Shown: positions 30,701 through 40,600 of the stretch, piece after piece
How positions within the stretch are numbered: the stretch's first letter is position 1
How the letters are laid out: every line of letters begins with the position of its first letter
Source of the DNA: Nitzschia sp. DOCU1
Lineage: Eukaryota; Bacillariophyta; Bacillariophyceae; Bacillariales; Bacillariaceae
DNA length: 64,000 bases
Direction: 5' to 3'
NCBI GenBank assembly: GCA_951394045.1
Contig: OX595989.1
Span: 2,976,001 to 3,040,000 of the forward strand
Translations under genes and position numbers: made by a program
Notes under the pieces: generated by a model
Database searches by the model: none
Seen by the model: only the letters and a program-made list of their open reading frames with translations
Told to the model about the DNA's origin: nothing

Positions 30701-33256
30701 GGAGACTCTGGTTCAAAGAAAGCTCAAGCAAAGAAAAAGAATGCCAATTTTGGTTGGGAAAGAGTTTCAACTCATTCCAGGCAGGATTCCGTGAGAAAAA
30801 TTACAGCCACGACCTCAGAGGGAAGTGCGAAGGATGCTCCAACACTGGAAATCGAGAAAGCCCAGACATCCCAAGATGGGGAGATTAATGGAAAGCAATC
30901 CTTTCAAACGCCTTCAGACTCTGAGGCGATTAACATCTTGCCAACTGATGGACCAAGCGATCCAGCGTCGTCGCTTGCGCAAAATTCAGCTACTCCGTTC
31001 GACGCACGACCAAATCTTAGCCCTTTTGACTATCGTCCCGAAGCTACGCCTTTTGCTTTTCGTCCGGAGGTCTCGGTAGAAGTGAAAGGGCAGGAGGAGG
31101 ACGCCCCGGACGACATCACAACTCAGTCGGTGGATCGGCACATTGTCCGAGAGACATCAAGGCGCAGTCTTCTCCGCAAGAAAGTGACCGATCGTCGAGA
31201 AGCTCTCGCGCACATGTTGCAGTCGTCTCAAGAAATTACTTTGAGTACCGAACATGAAATTCTCGACTTGAAGCGGAAATTGGCATTGAGTCAGGCCCTT
31301 GTACAGCGCCTTGAGATCGAAAATAGTGAATTGGAACGAAAGGCGCTCCTCGATTTTTCCGTGGCTCAAATTCAGTTATTAAGGCAACGAGATAAACGCG
31401 AGAAAGAGCTAGAGGCGAAGCTAAAGAAGGTGATGGAAGAACGTAATGCCGCAGTAATGGAGTGTCATGAACTTCGATTGCTCATAACTCAAAGTTGCGA
31501 GGCATGTCGAAAGAGGTTTGACAACCAACGACAGTATATAATGGATTACTCTATTCGGAACACGACACTCGAAAAAGAGAAATCAAGGAAATCATCAGCA
31601 TTCGAATGGCTTACAGCTGGACTCGCCGAGGAAACTGGAAGCGTCAAAAGCGAACCTGATTTAGAACTCGCAAGAGCGCGCTTTCCAGATTTTGATGCCA
31701 TGTCGATGGACACGACTCTTCCCGACTCTAATATGATACACACTGGCACAAGCTTTCAGTTTGTACCCCTGCAATGGCTGTCCTCAAAGCTAGGCACGTC
31801 GACTTCTCGGGTGGCCGATATTCCAGAGAATCACGCCGTGGACTCTCGTCCTCAGGTGATCAGCTACGAGAATCAGCCTGAAGAGGTTGCTGGAACACGC
31901 TCCCAAAGCGAAGGCAATGAGGTCGACAGCACTACTGATTATGGTGGTCTGGACCCAGAAGAGAGAAACGAGACTAGTCTCGCACCCACCGATGGAGTTG
32001 CCAAGTCAAGCGATGGACTTTTGGACCATGGAACGAGTACTACAGCAGCCGGAGATGGCGAAGAGAAGACTTCACAGAATATGGCATCCACAACATCTGC
32101 CGAAAGAATGCCGGTGTTGTCAACTTCAGCGCACGAGAAGGCAGTTTCCACTCGGTCCCAGAAAACATTCCTTAGCAATTTATTGCCGGAGAAAGTTCAG
32201 GACGAATTTGCGACTATTACGGCTTCCTCGGCGCACAATGCCAAAAGCTCAAAAGCCAGTGGCCCCAAGAAATCGTTTTTCAGCTCCCTCTTTGGTGAAC
32301 GCGTTGACGAAGATGCAACGTTCGCAAATATCGATGCTGCGCGGCTGGCCAAAGTCCACCCTGATTCCTCCCCCCAAAAGAAAAGCAAATTTGGTCTTGG
32401 ATTAAAAGGTGAACAAGTGCTGGACGACATGGAAATTCTGAACAGCATCATGTCTATCTCACAGGACAAGACAGAGCCTGCTGCCAAGCCCAAGCGAATC
32501 GGGCTCTCGAGTGAGCAGTTCAACGACGAGGAATATGATCAGCGCTTATTGAGCGCCTTGGCTGGAGGCAATTTAAAATCAGCCAACCAGTCTCCTGACC
32601 GAGCTGCTGGAGGCTCGACGATGAACAGTTACGACGCAAAGAAGAAGGGGTTGATGGCTTTGCGGTCAGAAAAGTTTGACGACGACGGTCATGACGCAAA
32701 GTTGCTGAGTCTTTTGAAGGAGGGTGACGCAAGAGCCACCACATCAGGTCAATCCCCTCATCTTGGTACCAAGCCACCTAAGACCTTTCAATCGGGCCTG
32801 TCTCCCTTGTCCAAGATCGCGTCACCCTTTACTACTCTTGAAGCCTCGCCCCGCAAGAGAGTCTCCACCATCAACAAGGGCCGCCGAGGAGCTTCTACTA
32901 GCGTCAGCTACCTTGGACGATTCTCCATTACCGCCGAGGCGCGCGATGGTTTGGACGCCTTGCCGTTTGGACAGCCGTCATCCCCAAACCCTCATCAGGA
33001 GAATCCCAGTAGTGTTATTCCCATGAATCGCATGTCAATGATGAATCACGTTCCCGTGGATGTCGAGTTGGAGGGAGAACGGCCGTGGAAAAAGGACCGT
33101 GGTTCACGGCCGATATCCAAACTGTCCTTGTTGGAGGAAGATGATCTGCCAAATGATTCCCTGCACTCTCAGGAGGAGTCCAATCATAGTGATCATATTG
33201 ATGAGGATGAGGACTTGGACCATATCGCGGCACTCATGGCAATGGAGGGATCGTAA
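27713..33256 (+). CDS. Very long disordered repeat protein with W-x-x-V motifs and a coiled coil, 1847 aa
   Basis: Single 5.5-kb exon from ATG at 27713. No named family recognised. N-terminal third is Ser/Asp/Lys-rich. Three related units of roughly 85-90 residues (about 410-670) each have a helical part (KVEEMLRKQEEQL, KLEEAARKQRSQV, SLAETTRRQQELV), a TPE/TPD/APD-V--AL block and a terminal tryptophan motif (GEWHDV, NEWQEV, REWHEV). Three shorter units follow with QDWHGVD, QDWHSVD and QDWRGID plus GRHPSDSK; an earlier HDWQDV and a later FGWERV bring the motif to eight. A coiled coil lies at about 1150-1290, with a CEACRKRFDNQR segment. The last third carries five short modules of the type KSFFSSLFGERVD..., KKGLMALRSEKFDDDGHDAKLLSLL. 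Probably a scaffold with repeated binding sites (inference). Converges on the next gene. Confidence 0.85.
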   Translation: MSGKEGGFGPDEIAEIIRMQQREEASSGGKQQQPRGVNIKARTFAKPVKPIFEGKSVADVMQRRGSDSTTNSEKLAELEADEVSLSSVQNLQTVPSVSEGPGLFGMLANFRIGSSSKSKSTDDSHRIGELPNKAKLQHADTSVQKVELMQNSGSLATADSDKSHSGGRKLSFLSRGSTSHTGSGSVSIESNSERANRAQSMSDFPILSSPSKQRAFTDDDFFAAMDGNRPASMSNLSVDESDDAAALKAQKARDRRAQRGNVKPKHREHHRSVSSSDIEATSTSEATPIGRTPLHTPTSTEPDGWMPIVAPGTTIQSRAPARYSIDESEHSLSSIAAMRKPLAKETLMAQALAKKQQEELAALMADAMVNMETMDELESDDSIETSDQNDLTNQHDWQDVAGVAYEKKTAKPLALSVDEEDDTDDDDVGLRPKSRELQKVEEMLRKQEEQLRDVVKATPEVDDALQETEVLSRKEHKETRTVYGEWHDVNGDKAESHAKILSMGREFFEDAEEDDFLARPASRDARKLEEAARKQRSQVINAIQETPDAKGALKVTKVLSKREKKSMKKTKNEWQEVEPDSAKPPSSRLDKSRDSMEDDEDDKLKMKSKFARSLAETTRRQQELVDDAILDAPDVEGALGKPGVFDRGEREEIRKTRREWHEVDDDKERVHAKAVDNNGKFYPERAAADVNETKATQKVKPASQQTPKSPRTDDSKPSKPRSTKSKSPTRSNVVGPTSAYPVDDRPPFDADGDPESTKPVLLLKQKVAAYDTAGSLVSVPDELEPIDTGKKQDWHGVDHGRHPSDSKGSYTQKNESPNANASIQAQNESPEKEEASNKQREERTELIDTQEKQDWHSVDPGRHPSDSKSLYTPKNENPDADSSKKSPSASFGAQSEQGTGPIDKGTKQDWRGIDPGRHRSDSKGLYTQKTETPDTKSTNRSQSSSSKKEQTSKKLGEKESGDRKSESNPSKKSSYKPSKQATKNNAKESSRPPRSRGDSGSKKAQAKKKNANFGWERVSTHSRQDSVRKITATTSEGSAKDAPTLEIEKAQTSQDGEINGKQSFQTPSDSEAINILPTDGPSDPASSLAQNSATPFDARPNLSPFDYRPEATPFAFRPEVSVEVKGQEEDAPDDITTQSVDRHIVRETSRRSLLRKKVTDRREALAHMLQSSQEITLSTEHEILDLKRKLALSQALVQRLEIENSELERKALLDFSVAQIQLLRQRDKREKELEAKLKKVMEERNAAVMECHELRLLITQSCEACRKRFDNQRQYIMDYSIRNTTLEKEKSRKSSAFEWLTAGLAEETGSVKSEPDLELARARFPDFDAMSMDTTLPDSNMIHTGTSFQFVPLQWLSSKLGTSTSRVADIPENHAVDSRPQVISYENQPEEVAGTRSQSEGNEVDSTTDYGGLDPEERNETSLAPTDGVAKSSDGLLDHGTSTTAAGDGEEKTSQNMASTTSAERMPVLSTSAHEKAVSTRSQKTFLSNLLPEKVQDEFATITASSAHNAKSSKASGPKKSFFSSLFGERVDEDATFANIDAARLAKVHPDSSPQKKSKFGLGLKGEQVLDDMEILNSIMSISQDKTEPAAKPKRIGLSSEQFNDEEYDQRLLSALAGGNLKSANQSPDRAAGGSTMNSYDAKKKGLMALRSEKFDDDGHDAKLLSLLKEGDARATTSGQSPHLGTKPPKTFQSGLSPLSKIASPFTTLEASPRKRVSTINKGRRGASTSVSYLGRFSITAEARDGLDALPFGQPSSPNPHQENPSSVIPMNRMSMMNHVPVDVELEGERPWKKDRGSRPISKLSLLEEDDLPNDSLHSQEESNHSDHIDEDEDLDHIAALMAMEGS

Positions 33257-33429
33257 GGAAGGAATTCGGCTAGCTACGGATTCTTAATACAGTTGTGTGA
33301 TATGCAATGTAATTTCTCTATGTTGTAGTTGATGTTATTAGACTCGTCATTAGGGCTGCGCAACGAAATGGCGCCCTATAGTATTGGAGGAATCATATAC
33401 AAAACGAGAGTGTCGTGAATACAGACGAC

Positions 33430-36400
33430 TTAGCACTCATACGAGGCAACCGGAAACTTGTTTCCGTTCTTGACGGAAAGTCCTTTACGAATATTTCCAC
33501 TGGTCTGCTTCTGCTTCTTCTGGGAGTCGCGCAGGTGAGCAGCGGCCGCCAAGGTCCGCCACTTCTGCGCGTGCACGGTAGTGCGCTGAGTAGGAGAGAG
33601 TTGAAGGTCCGGTTTGGCAACAATTGTCTGCTCAGTGGGCTTGACAGTCTTTGCATTGGCACGGAAGGCCATATAATTTGTGTTTTCCTTATCCAAGATA
33701 GCGGACATGGTAGTGCTGTCACCTTGGGACAAAATAGAGGGACGGGAAGACGACGTGGTAGACACGGAGTGACGGAAGACTTGCTTCTTGACATTGGTCA
33801 AACCCGACGAGGCAGTGGAGTGGGTGCCCTCACTAACACGAGCAGAAGGGTAGATGCTCTTGGTTGCCAAGGGGTTGTCACGTTTCAAAGTCGCGACAGA
33901 AGCTGTGTCTGCAGTGAGTTTGCTCCAGTCATCGGCATCGTCGTCCTCGTCCTCAGTATTTGCATTTTCCTCGGCTGCGGTAAGTTGCAGTAAGGGGCGA
34001 GGTTCTGCAAAAGTCACAGACTTTTTGCTATTGCGGCTACCGGCAGCAGACGACTCCACGGACGAGTCATCATCATCGATAGGGATTGTGTTAAACTTGG
34101 CAGCCGACATGTAGTTGATACGATCTAGGCCGACCACATTGGTCTTGTATTGCACGATGGCGCGAGTGCGGATGGCATTGGAATCGATGACACCGTACTT
34201 GCGAGGGTTGCTCTTGGTCCAGCGGTGCAACTTGCGGTCAAGTTTGGCTTCCACGACACGTTGATTCAGTTCTTGAACCTTGCTGGCCACGCTGCCGCCA
34301 GCGGTAAACTGACGGTTTTTTCGAATGCCCTGCTTGGCCTTGAAACTACGAGGGCTCTTGTAAGGAACTTCCTTCTTGACAATCGAGGTTTCCTTCTTCA
34401 CAATAGCAGTCTCCTTCTTGACCAAGGCAGTGGAGGTTTCCTTCTTTACAACAACAGCAGTCTCTTTCTTGACCAAGGCAGTGCTGTTGGCTGCACCATC
34501 CGTGGTACTGCCATTGAATTTGTTCTTGGCATTCTCGAATCGAATGTACGGGGACTTGGTGGCATATTTTGCATCCTTGCCAAAGTATGGAGTGACAGCT
34601 GTTAGGTTGCCATCCTTCACGCTGTACGACCAATGAACTTGCTGTTGCGACTTGTCAGACACGGCCGATTCGGGAGCTTCGGTTTCCACTTCTTCTTGAA
34701 CCGTTTCCGGGATAGATTTGATGCTACCGACACTTGTGCGTCCTTTGACTTCCCCGGTATCATCAGTCAAGTCCGATACCTTGTTTTGAATCTCGGGTAC
34801 CTCAACTACCGCCGCCTGCGACTCGAATCGAGTCTTTGCAGACTGGAAGCGAATGTACGGGGAATTGGTGGCGTCCTTGACATTCATACCCTTGCGGTAA
34901 GGAGTGACACCATCGTTCTTGTAGGACCATTGGCCAGCAGGCCCGGGCTCATCAGCCTCTTCGTCCTGAGCCGTCAATGGCACTGTTTCCAAGGAATCCT
35001 TGACAGATTCGACAGGTTTGGTAGTGCTATCAGACGATCGACGGCTGGAAGCGCTGGAACGGCGTCCCACAGCATCCGTCAAGTCTGACATTTTGCTTTC
35101 AATCGTAGGTACGTCGATCGACTCCTTGGGAGCCAAGCCAACCGAGGACGATACAGCATCCAAGAGAGAAAAGCGGACTCGTCGATCGCTTTCCCGGGAA
35201 TACTGAGATTGATCATCAGTCAAAAGCGCCTTATTCTGGGTGATGGTAACACCCTTGCTACCAGTATGGTTCGAGATGCGGCTGCGGGCTCCACTGGTAT
35301 TGATGGAGAACTGCTCGCTATCCATTTCCGAGGGCTTGCCCAATTTGAGGTTCTTCTTGTCCTTTGGTTTGAACAAGAACTCAGCATTGTAAAGGGCTTG
35401 CTGAGACACTGCCGGATGGGTCATGCGTGGTGAGGCGCCGCGTTGAGAGTCCATTGACATCATAGATGGACTAAAGGGACCAAGGAGATGCTTCTCGAGA
35501 GCAGTCAAATGAGCGGCCTCCTCGGGGGATCCATTCTTGCGAAAGTCCGCAGTTTCGATGAAACCGGGAGCCGATTCAGTGACCTTGAGTTCCAAGAGGT
35601 CATAGCTCCCAAAAGTATGAGCATCCTCTGCCGAAAGAGAAGGCAACACAGGACGAAACAAAGACTCCAGCTTGCTGATCTTGCGATTGGAGGATTCATA
35701 AGAGGCAAGAGCCGTAATCGTCTCATGCGTGGACTTCTTTTGCAAAGAGTTTCGGGGACGGAATGCAGAGTTGGTATTCTTCTCCTTGGATTGCATGTCA
35801 GACATGCCACTGGACGTCTCATCGTCCGCCTTCTCCGCAATAGTAGTCAGCTCGGTAGAAACCTTGGTGACCATGCCTTCCTTGGGTGATTCAACATGAC
35901 GATGTTTGACATCCTCGCCTGCATCATCCGAAAAGACTGGATCATCAGAACCATCGTCTTCACCATCATCTGGATAGTACCCAGGCGTTTCTGCAACTGT
36001 ACCAATAGCCTTTTGATACTCATAGACGCTGCTAGAAGGCGAGAGGTAACCGACAGATTCTTGGCTTGATGTGAGGGAGTGACGATTGCGCTTCACGTCG
36101 CTTTCCGCGAGGCTAGATCCAATGATAGAATCCACCGTCTTGGAGAGAACCGACCGAGTCGACGATGGCCTGTCTTCATTAAACAAGATGCTTACGGGAG
36201 AGTCGGGATCATCCTTTCCAAGTACATTTGGAACATTTTGGAAGGCCTTGTTCTCGACGTATGGGGATTCCTCGGCACTACCACCAGTGAGTCGACTGAA
36301 GTAGTCATCCGCTTGGTGCAGAGCAGCCTGAGCCACATTGAAGCTAGACGATTTGGCTGAGCTTTGGAGGAGTGGACGCCCGGATTGATTCAAGCCTTGT

Positions 36401-37017
36401 GCCTTTGATTGCTGTCGGACGTCTACTGGCGTGACAGAAGGATCGTCCATTTGCTTGAAAGCTGGACCCGCATCGTAAATGCTAACATGACGATTCATCT
36501 TTGGAACCACCCTGCGAGCAATTCCCAGCGTTGGATAATGTTTGGACTCCTCCCATCGCTGTTCGGCTTCCATTCGCTCGTTTTGATCCTCGGCAAAGCA
36601 TCCCGCCATTGCCTTTTGTGTCTTTTGGAGGATCTTCTTGGTCTTTTTCAAGATCTTGGGACCTTCATTCTCCTTGTCGGACTGCAGACTGCGTCGTTCC
36701 GCACGCTCGACTGCTCGTTCCGTCTCCTTGGTCGGAAAGTAAAAGTGACTTGGCGGCGGGACACCATCACCCTGGGTCTGCCGCGCCGAGGGACGATGCT
36801 TGGGCTGATTCTGAAGCGTCATGGTGACAGTTCGAGATATGCGGCGGTTTGGATCGGATGGATGCGCCTTTCGATGTTGCTCTTCCGAGCGAATACGATG
36901 GATGCGATGAATGTCAGAAGGACAAGAAAGATCCGATACGGGCGAGATGATCTGGAATTGATTTCCCGTCTGTCCGAATTCATCGGGTGCTTCGAGTTTG
37001 GATGTTTCACTTCCCAT
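33430..37017 (-). CDS. Long disordered protein with putative N-myristoylation site, 1195 aa
   Basis: Single exon from ATG at 37017 to a stop at 33430. No named family recognised. The N-terminus MGSETSK fits an N-myristoylation site. The protein is rich in Ser, Lys and Asp and probably disordered. A basic Lys-rich region lies near 120-140 (KILKKTKKILQKTQKAM). Two copies of a module reading WSY--G-VTPY-----K-AT-SPYIRF--AK--F occur around residues 715-760 and 815-860; between and after them come five VKKET units followed by KSPRSFKAKQG. The C-terminus has KWRTLAAAAHLRDSQKKQKQ. The layout (membrane-tethered N-terminus, repeated short motifs) suggests a scaffold or cortical cytoskeletal protein, but this is inference. 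It is a neighbour of another giant disordered protein in convergent orientation, 174 nt apart; they share no clear sequence. Confidence 0.82.
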   Translation of the reverse strand: MGSETSKLEAPDEFGQTGNQFQIISPVSDLSCPSDIHRIHRIRSEEQHRKAHPSDPNRRISRTVTMTLQNQPKHRPSARQTQGDGVPPPSHFYFPTKETERAVERAERRSLQSDKENEGPKILKKTKKILQKTQKAMAGCFAEDQNERMEAEQRWEESKHYPTLGIARRVVPKMNRHVSIYDAGPAFKQMDDPSVTPVDVRQQSKAQGLNQSGRPLLQSSAKSSSFNVAQAALHQADDYFSRLTGGSAEESPYVENKAFQNVPNVLGKDDPDSPVSILFNEDRPSSTRSVLSKTVDSIIGSSLAESDVKRNRHSLTSSQESVGYLSPSSSVYEYQKAIGTVAETPGYYPDDGEDDGSDDPVFSDDAGEDVKHRHVESPKEGMVTKVSTELTTIAEKADDETSSGMSDMQSKEKNTNSAFRPRNSLQKKSTHETITALASYESSNRKISKLESLFRPVLPSLSAEDAHTFGSYDLLELKVTESAPGFIETADFRKNGSPEEAAHLTALEKHLLGPFSPSMMSMDSQRGASPRMTHPAVSQQALYNAEFLFKPKDKKNLKLGKPSEMDSEQFSINTSGARSRISNHTGSKGVTITQNKALLTDDQSQYSRESDRRVRFSLLDAVSSSVGLAPKESIDVPTIESKMSDLTDAVGRRSSASSRRSSDSTTKPVESVKDSLETVPLTAQDEEADEPGPAGQWSYKNDGVTPYRKGMNVKDATNSPYIRFQSAKTRFESQAAVVEVPEIQNKVSDLTDDTGEVKGRTSVGSIKSIPETVQEEVETEAPESAVSDKSQQQVHWSYSVKDGNLTAVTPYFGKDAKYATKSPYIRFENAKNKFNGSTTDGAANSTALVKKETAVVVKKETSTALVKKETAIVKKETSIVKKEVPYKSPRSFKAKQGIRKNRQFTAGGSVASKVQELNQRVVEAKLDRKLHRWTKSNPRKYGVIDSNAIRTRAIVQYKTNVVGLDRINYMSAAKFNTIPIDDDDSSVESSAAGSRNSKKSVTFAEPRPLLQLTAAEENANTEDEDDDADDWSKLTADTASVATLKRDNPLATKSIYPSARVSEGTHSTASSGLTNVKKQVFRHSVSTTSSSRPSILSQGDSTTMSAILDKENTNYMAFRANAKTVKPTEQTIVAKPDLQLSPTQRTTVHAQKWRTLAAAAHLRDSQKKQKQTSGNIRKGLSVKNGNKFPVASYEC

Positions 37018-37672
37018 GATGGTAGCCCAGCTGCGAAAGGTAGAAGGATGAAGAGATGATATAGACCGACAGTAGCTTCAAGCTAGTTTCCAGATTCTGT
37101 CTCTTTGTGGAAACGAGTCAGTACAAATGGACGACGAAAAGAAAATGCTTGCGATGTGATGGATCGCGATGAAGGGATGCGAAGAAAAAATGGCTCGCTA
37201 TCTTGTGGACGTTGAAAGATGTGAGTGTGAAGCCGGCGCAAACGTTAACCGTAAGGCCAACATTCTAGCGCGCCTCGTCTAATTACTGATAATATGCTCT
37301 ATTCAGATTTTAAGTAATACACATGGCAGATTCTATGTGACAGAAGCGCCGGCCACTTCATGTTATCAAACATGGGTATCCAAGACAAACATGTGTATGT
37401 AGCATAGATGAGAAGATATCTCTAGACCTCGTCAATGGCATGGACGTGACCAAAGTCGAGCTCGAAATAGTCCGTCCATCCCCCGCGCATGGCAGCGGCC
37501 CGCCACCACAAAGGCGGGCTCTGCGACATCGACCGACCGTGCATGTGATTTACGAAGCACCTCTCTTGGAGGTAGCATTGTCAAATTTGAAAAGCGAGTG
37601 GATCGGAGGCATTTTGCCATTGGCAAGTTGTCATCGTTTCATTGCTTTGTGCAGCAGCATCGCATTAGAAGA
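37018..37672. other. Divergent promoter region upstream of the FG-nucleoporin
   Basis: About 655 nt between divergent ATGs. The nucleoporin frame is open a short way upstream (to 37598) with GTG only. No gene or repeat recognised. Confidence 0.4.
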
Positions 37673-40600
37673 ATGTCAACCCCACCACCATCAGGAAGGA
37701 CAAACCAGCCAGCGCAAACGCCTGGCTGGGGGTTGGCTTTGTTTGGGATGTTCAGTGCCCGGAAAAGCGCTCCTGCCGTAGACTCCAGTACTGGGGCTAC
37801 GTCGTCTGTCAATCGTTCGCCTAGACACCACCAGCCAATCGAGATCCACTTACCCTCCTATGAGGAACGAGAAAGCAACAACATGACCATGCACCTCGGT
37901 TCATCCGTTGACTTGTTAGATACTACTTTCAATGCAGCGTCACCTGATGCTGCTCCAGCAGCGGCGCAGCAAGTCCCTGCGAAATCGCCTTGGAAGTCGC
38001 CGTCGGCGCCGATGACGAATGGGATCTCACCGGCTCCTGCTGCTGGCAGGATGATTCAGTTTTCACTGGGCAACATGAACGCTCCGCCTTCCGCAAGTGG
38101 CCGAAGTAGTTTGTCTTCCAGTAGAAGAGGCACTCCTGGAAAGGTTCGCCGGTCTAGATACAGTCCTAGTTCCATGCTAATGAGCGCCAAGCGACGCCGA
38201 ACGGGCCCTGTCGACCCAGCAAACGCTGTGAACGTATTGCAGCAAACGCAAAATCTCTTTGAACTCTCTAGTGGACAGCAGGCAGCGCTTAGCAATTACA
38301 CTAGTTTTAAGGCGGGGAAGCGGCTGCTGGGAAGCTCGCAACGTGGTGGCAGTCGAACGGCACCGAGTTTGGCGGAGCCGTCAGGCGACGACGAAGAAGC
38401 GCCCTCCCCAGTTATCGAGCCGGCTTCCAAGAGAAGAAAACAGGTCATGTTTGGTGGCGATGTCAAGTACAGACCAGTAGAAAGCGAAATAATGTTGACT
38501 CCTCAACAAGTACCCGGAACTTCCAAGCGAAAGGCGACTCCTTTCAAGTCCAGTCAGGAGGACGACGACTACAATATGGAGTCAGAGTCGACGACCCCCC
38601 AGAGCAGCAGCAGTAGCAGGGGTCGTCAAGCTTCCACTCCTAATTCTGCAGGCCGGGATCCCGTTCTCGAGACGAGACCAGATACCAAGTTCGTACTGGA
38701 GACTAGAGGTTCCTTTACCTTGGAAGAAGCCGAGCCGTTAGGGCCGCCGCTGGGCACGCGTCGACCTCCATATATTCCGAACGATCTCCAGCCTCTTTCA
38801 CAAGAATTACCGAAAGCACCGACTAAAACAACCAATGAGCCGGCAGCGCCTTCTAGGCAGTCGGCGCCTGCTCCCGCTCCCGCTCATGCTGCTCCCGCTG
38901 CCGCTACGGGGGCAAGCAGCGACGAAACAAATACTACAACCACTACTGCTAGCGGATGGGGAGACTTATTTGCAGACCAAAGAGCAAAGTGGAAATGTTC
39001 GGTGTGCTACTGCCATAACCCTCAGTCAGCGACTAAGTGTCCATCGTGCGAGGCGGACCGCCCCGGCGTTCAGTCTAACGGAAAGAGCAGTGGCAATGCT
39101 GCTGCCCCCAGTAGTACAATCGGCTCCATCGGAGCGAGCGGTTTCTCCTTTGGTGGTGGTGGTGGCGGCGGAGCAGCAGTAGTATCAACTACTTCTTCTG
39201 GCTTTACTTTTGGCGGAGCATCTACCCCAGCACCAGCGCCGTCGGGTGGGGGATTCAATTTTGGTGGGGCTGCCACGTCATCATCATCAGCGACGACTGC
39301 ACCTGCCGGGGGCTTTACTTTTGGCAAGACCCCTGCACCGGCTCCGGCACCAGCGCCTGCAGCTTCTAGCAGCAGTACAGGTGGCTTTAGCTTTGGTGGT
39401 GCTGCTACTAAAGCACCAGCGCCTACCGGTGCCCCTAGTGCCGGCGGTGGCTTTAGTTTTAGCGCCGCGTCTTCCGACAAAAAGGATCCCTCCAAGGAAA
39501 CGGCGTCCACATCTGCACCTGTATCTTCGCTGTTCGGAACCCCCAGTACGGCATCATCCTCGGACAAACCGGCAAGTGCACCTACGTTTTCGTTTGGTGC
39601 TCCCGCTCCCCCACCGACTGATTCCAAGAACACTGAATCCAATGACTCAATCAAACCATTGGGATTCAGTTTTGCTACTCCTGCCCCGCCACCAACAACT
39701 AATGGGGCAAAGGAGCCATTCAAATTCAAAGCTTCTGGCGACGAGAAAAAGAGTGAGGACGCACCCAAGCCCACATTCTCTTTTGGGGCGCCAGCCAAAC
39801 CACCGGATTTGCCGGTACCAGCCTCGGAGCCTACGACTAAGCGATCCCGCCCTGAGAATGGTGGAAATTTTAGTTTGCCCACTTCTGGCAGCATGCCCCC
39901 TGATACCAAGACCGAGTCTTCTACCAAACCAGCCTTCAGCTTTGGAAGTAGTAATGCTTCATCAGGTGCATCCTTTGGTGGCTTTGGAAGTGCGCCAGCG
40001 GAGAGTGCTCCAGCACCAGCCTTCCAGTTTGGCAGCGCTTCATCCTCTTCGGATGCCAACAAAGCCCACATGCCACCTCTAGGAAGCATTCCAAGCAATG
40101 ATTCAAATGACGACGACCGCAGCAAACGACGACGAGGACGAGGGGACGATGGAGATTCGTCCTCGGCCCCAACTCCAGCCTTTTCGTTTGGATCGAGTGC
40201 ACCTCCGGCACCGGCCCCGACCACTTTTGGATCTCGACCACCCAAGGAAATGGTAGCACCCGCATTTGGTGGAAGTACGTCCGTACCCTCCGCTTCTGCT
40301 GCACCAGGTGGCTTTTCCTTTGGTGCACCAGCTTCGGCGCCTAGTCCTGCTTTCAACTTTGGTGGAGGTGGCAACGATGCAACGAGTTCTACAGCAGCTA
40401 ACTTTGGATCCGACACGACAGACATGTTCGGCGACAGCAATGCTGCCTCAGCCCCCTCCAACGCTCCTTCGAACATGTTTGGTAGTACCCCAGCACCGGC
40501 ATTTGGCGGCTCCGCCCCTGCATCCACTCCCGCAGCTGGAAATCCTTTTGGCTCCTCTGCAGCCCCGGCGCCCTCTACTAGCTTTTCCTTTGGAAGTATT

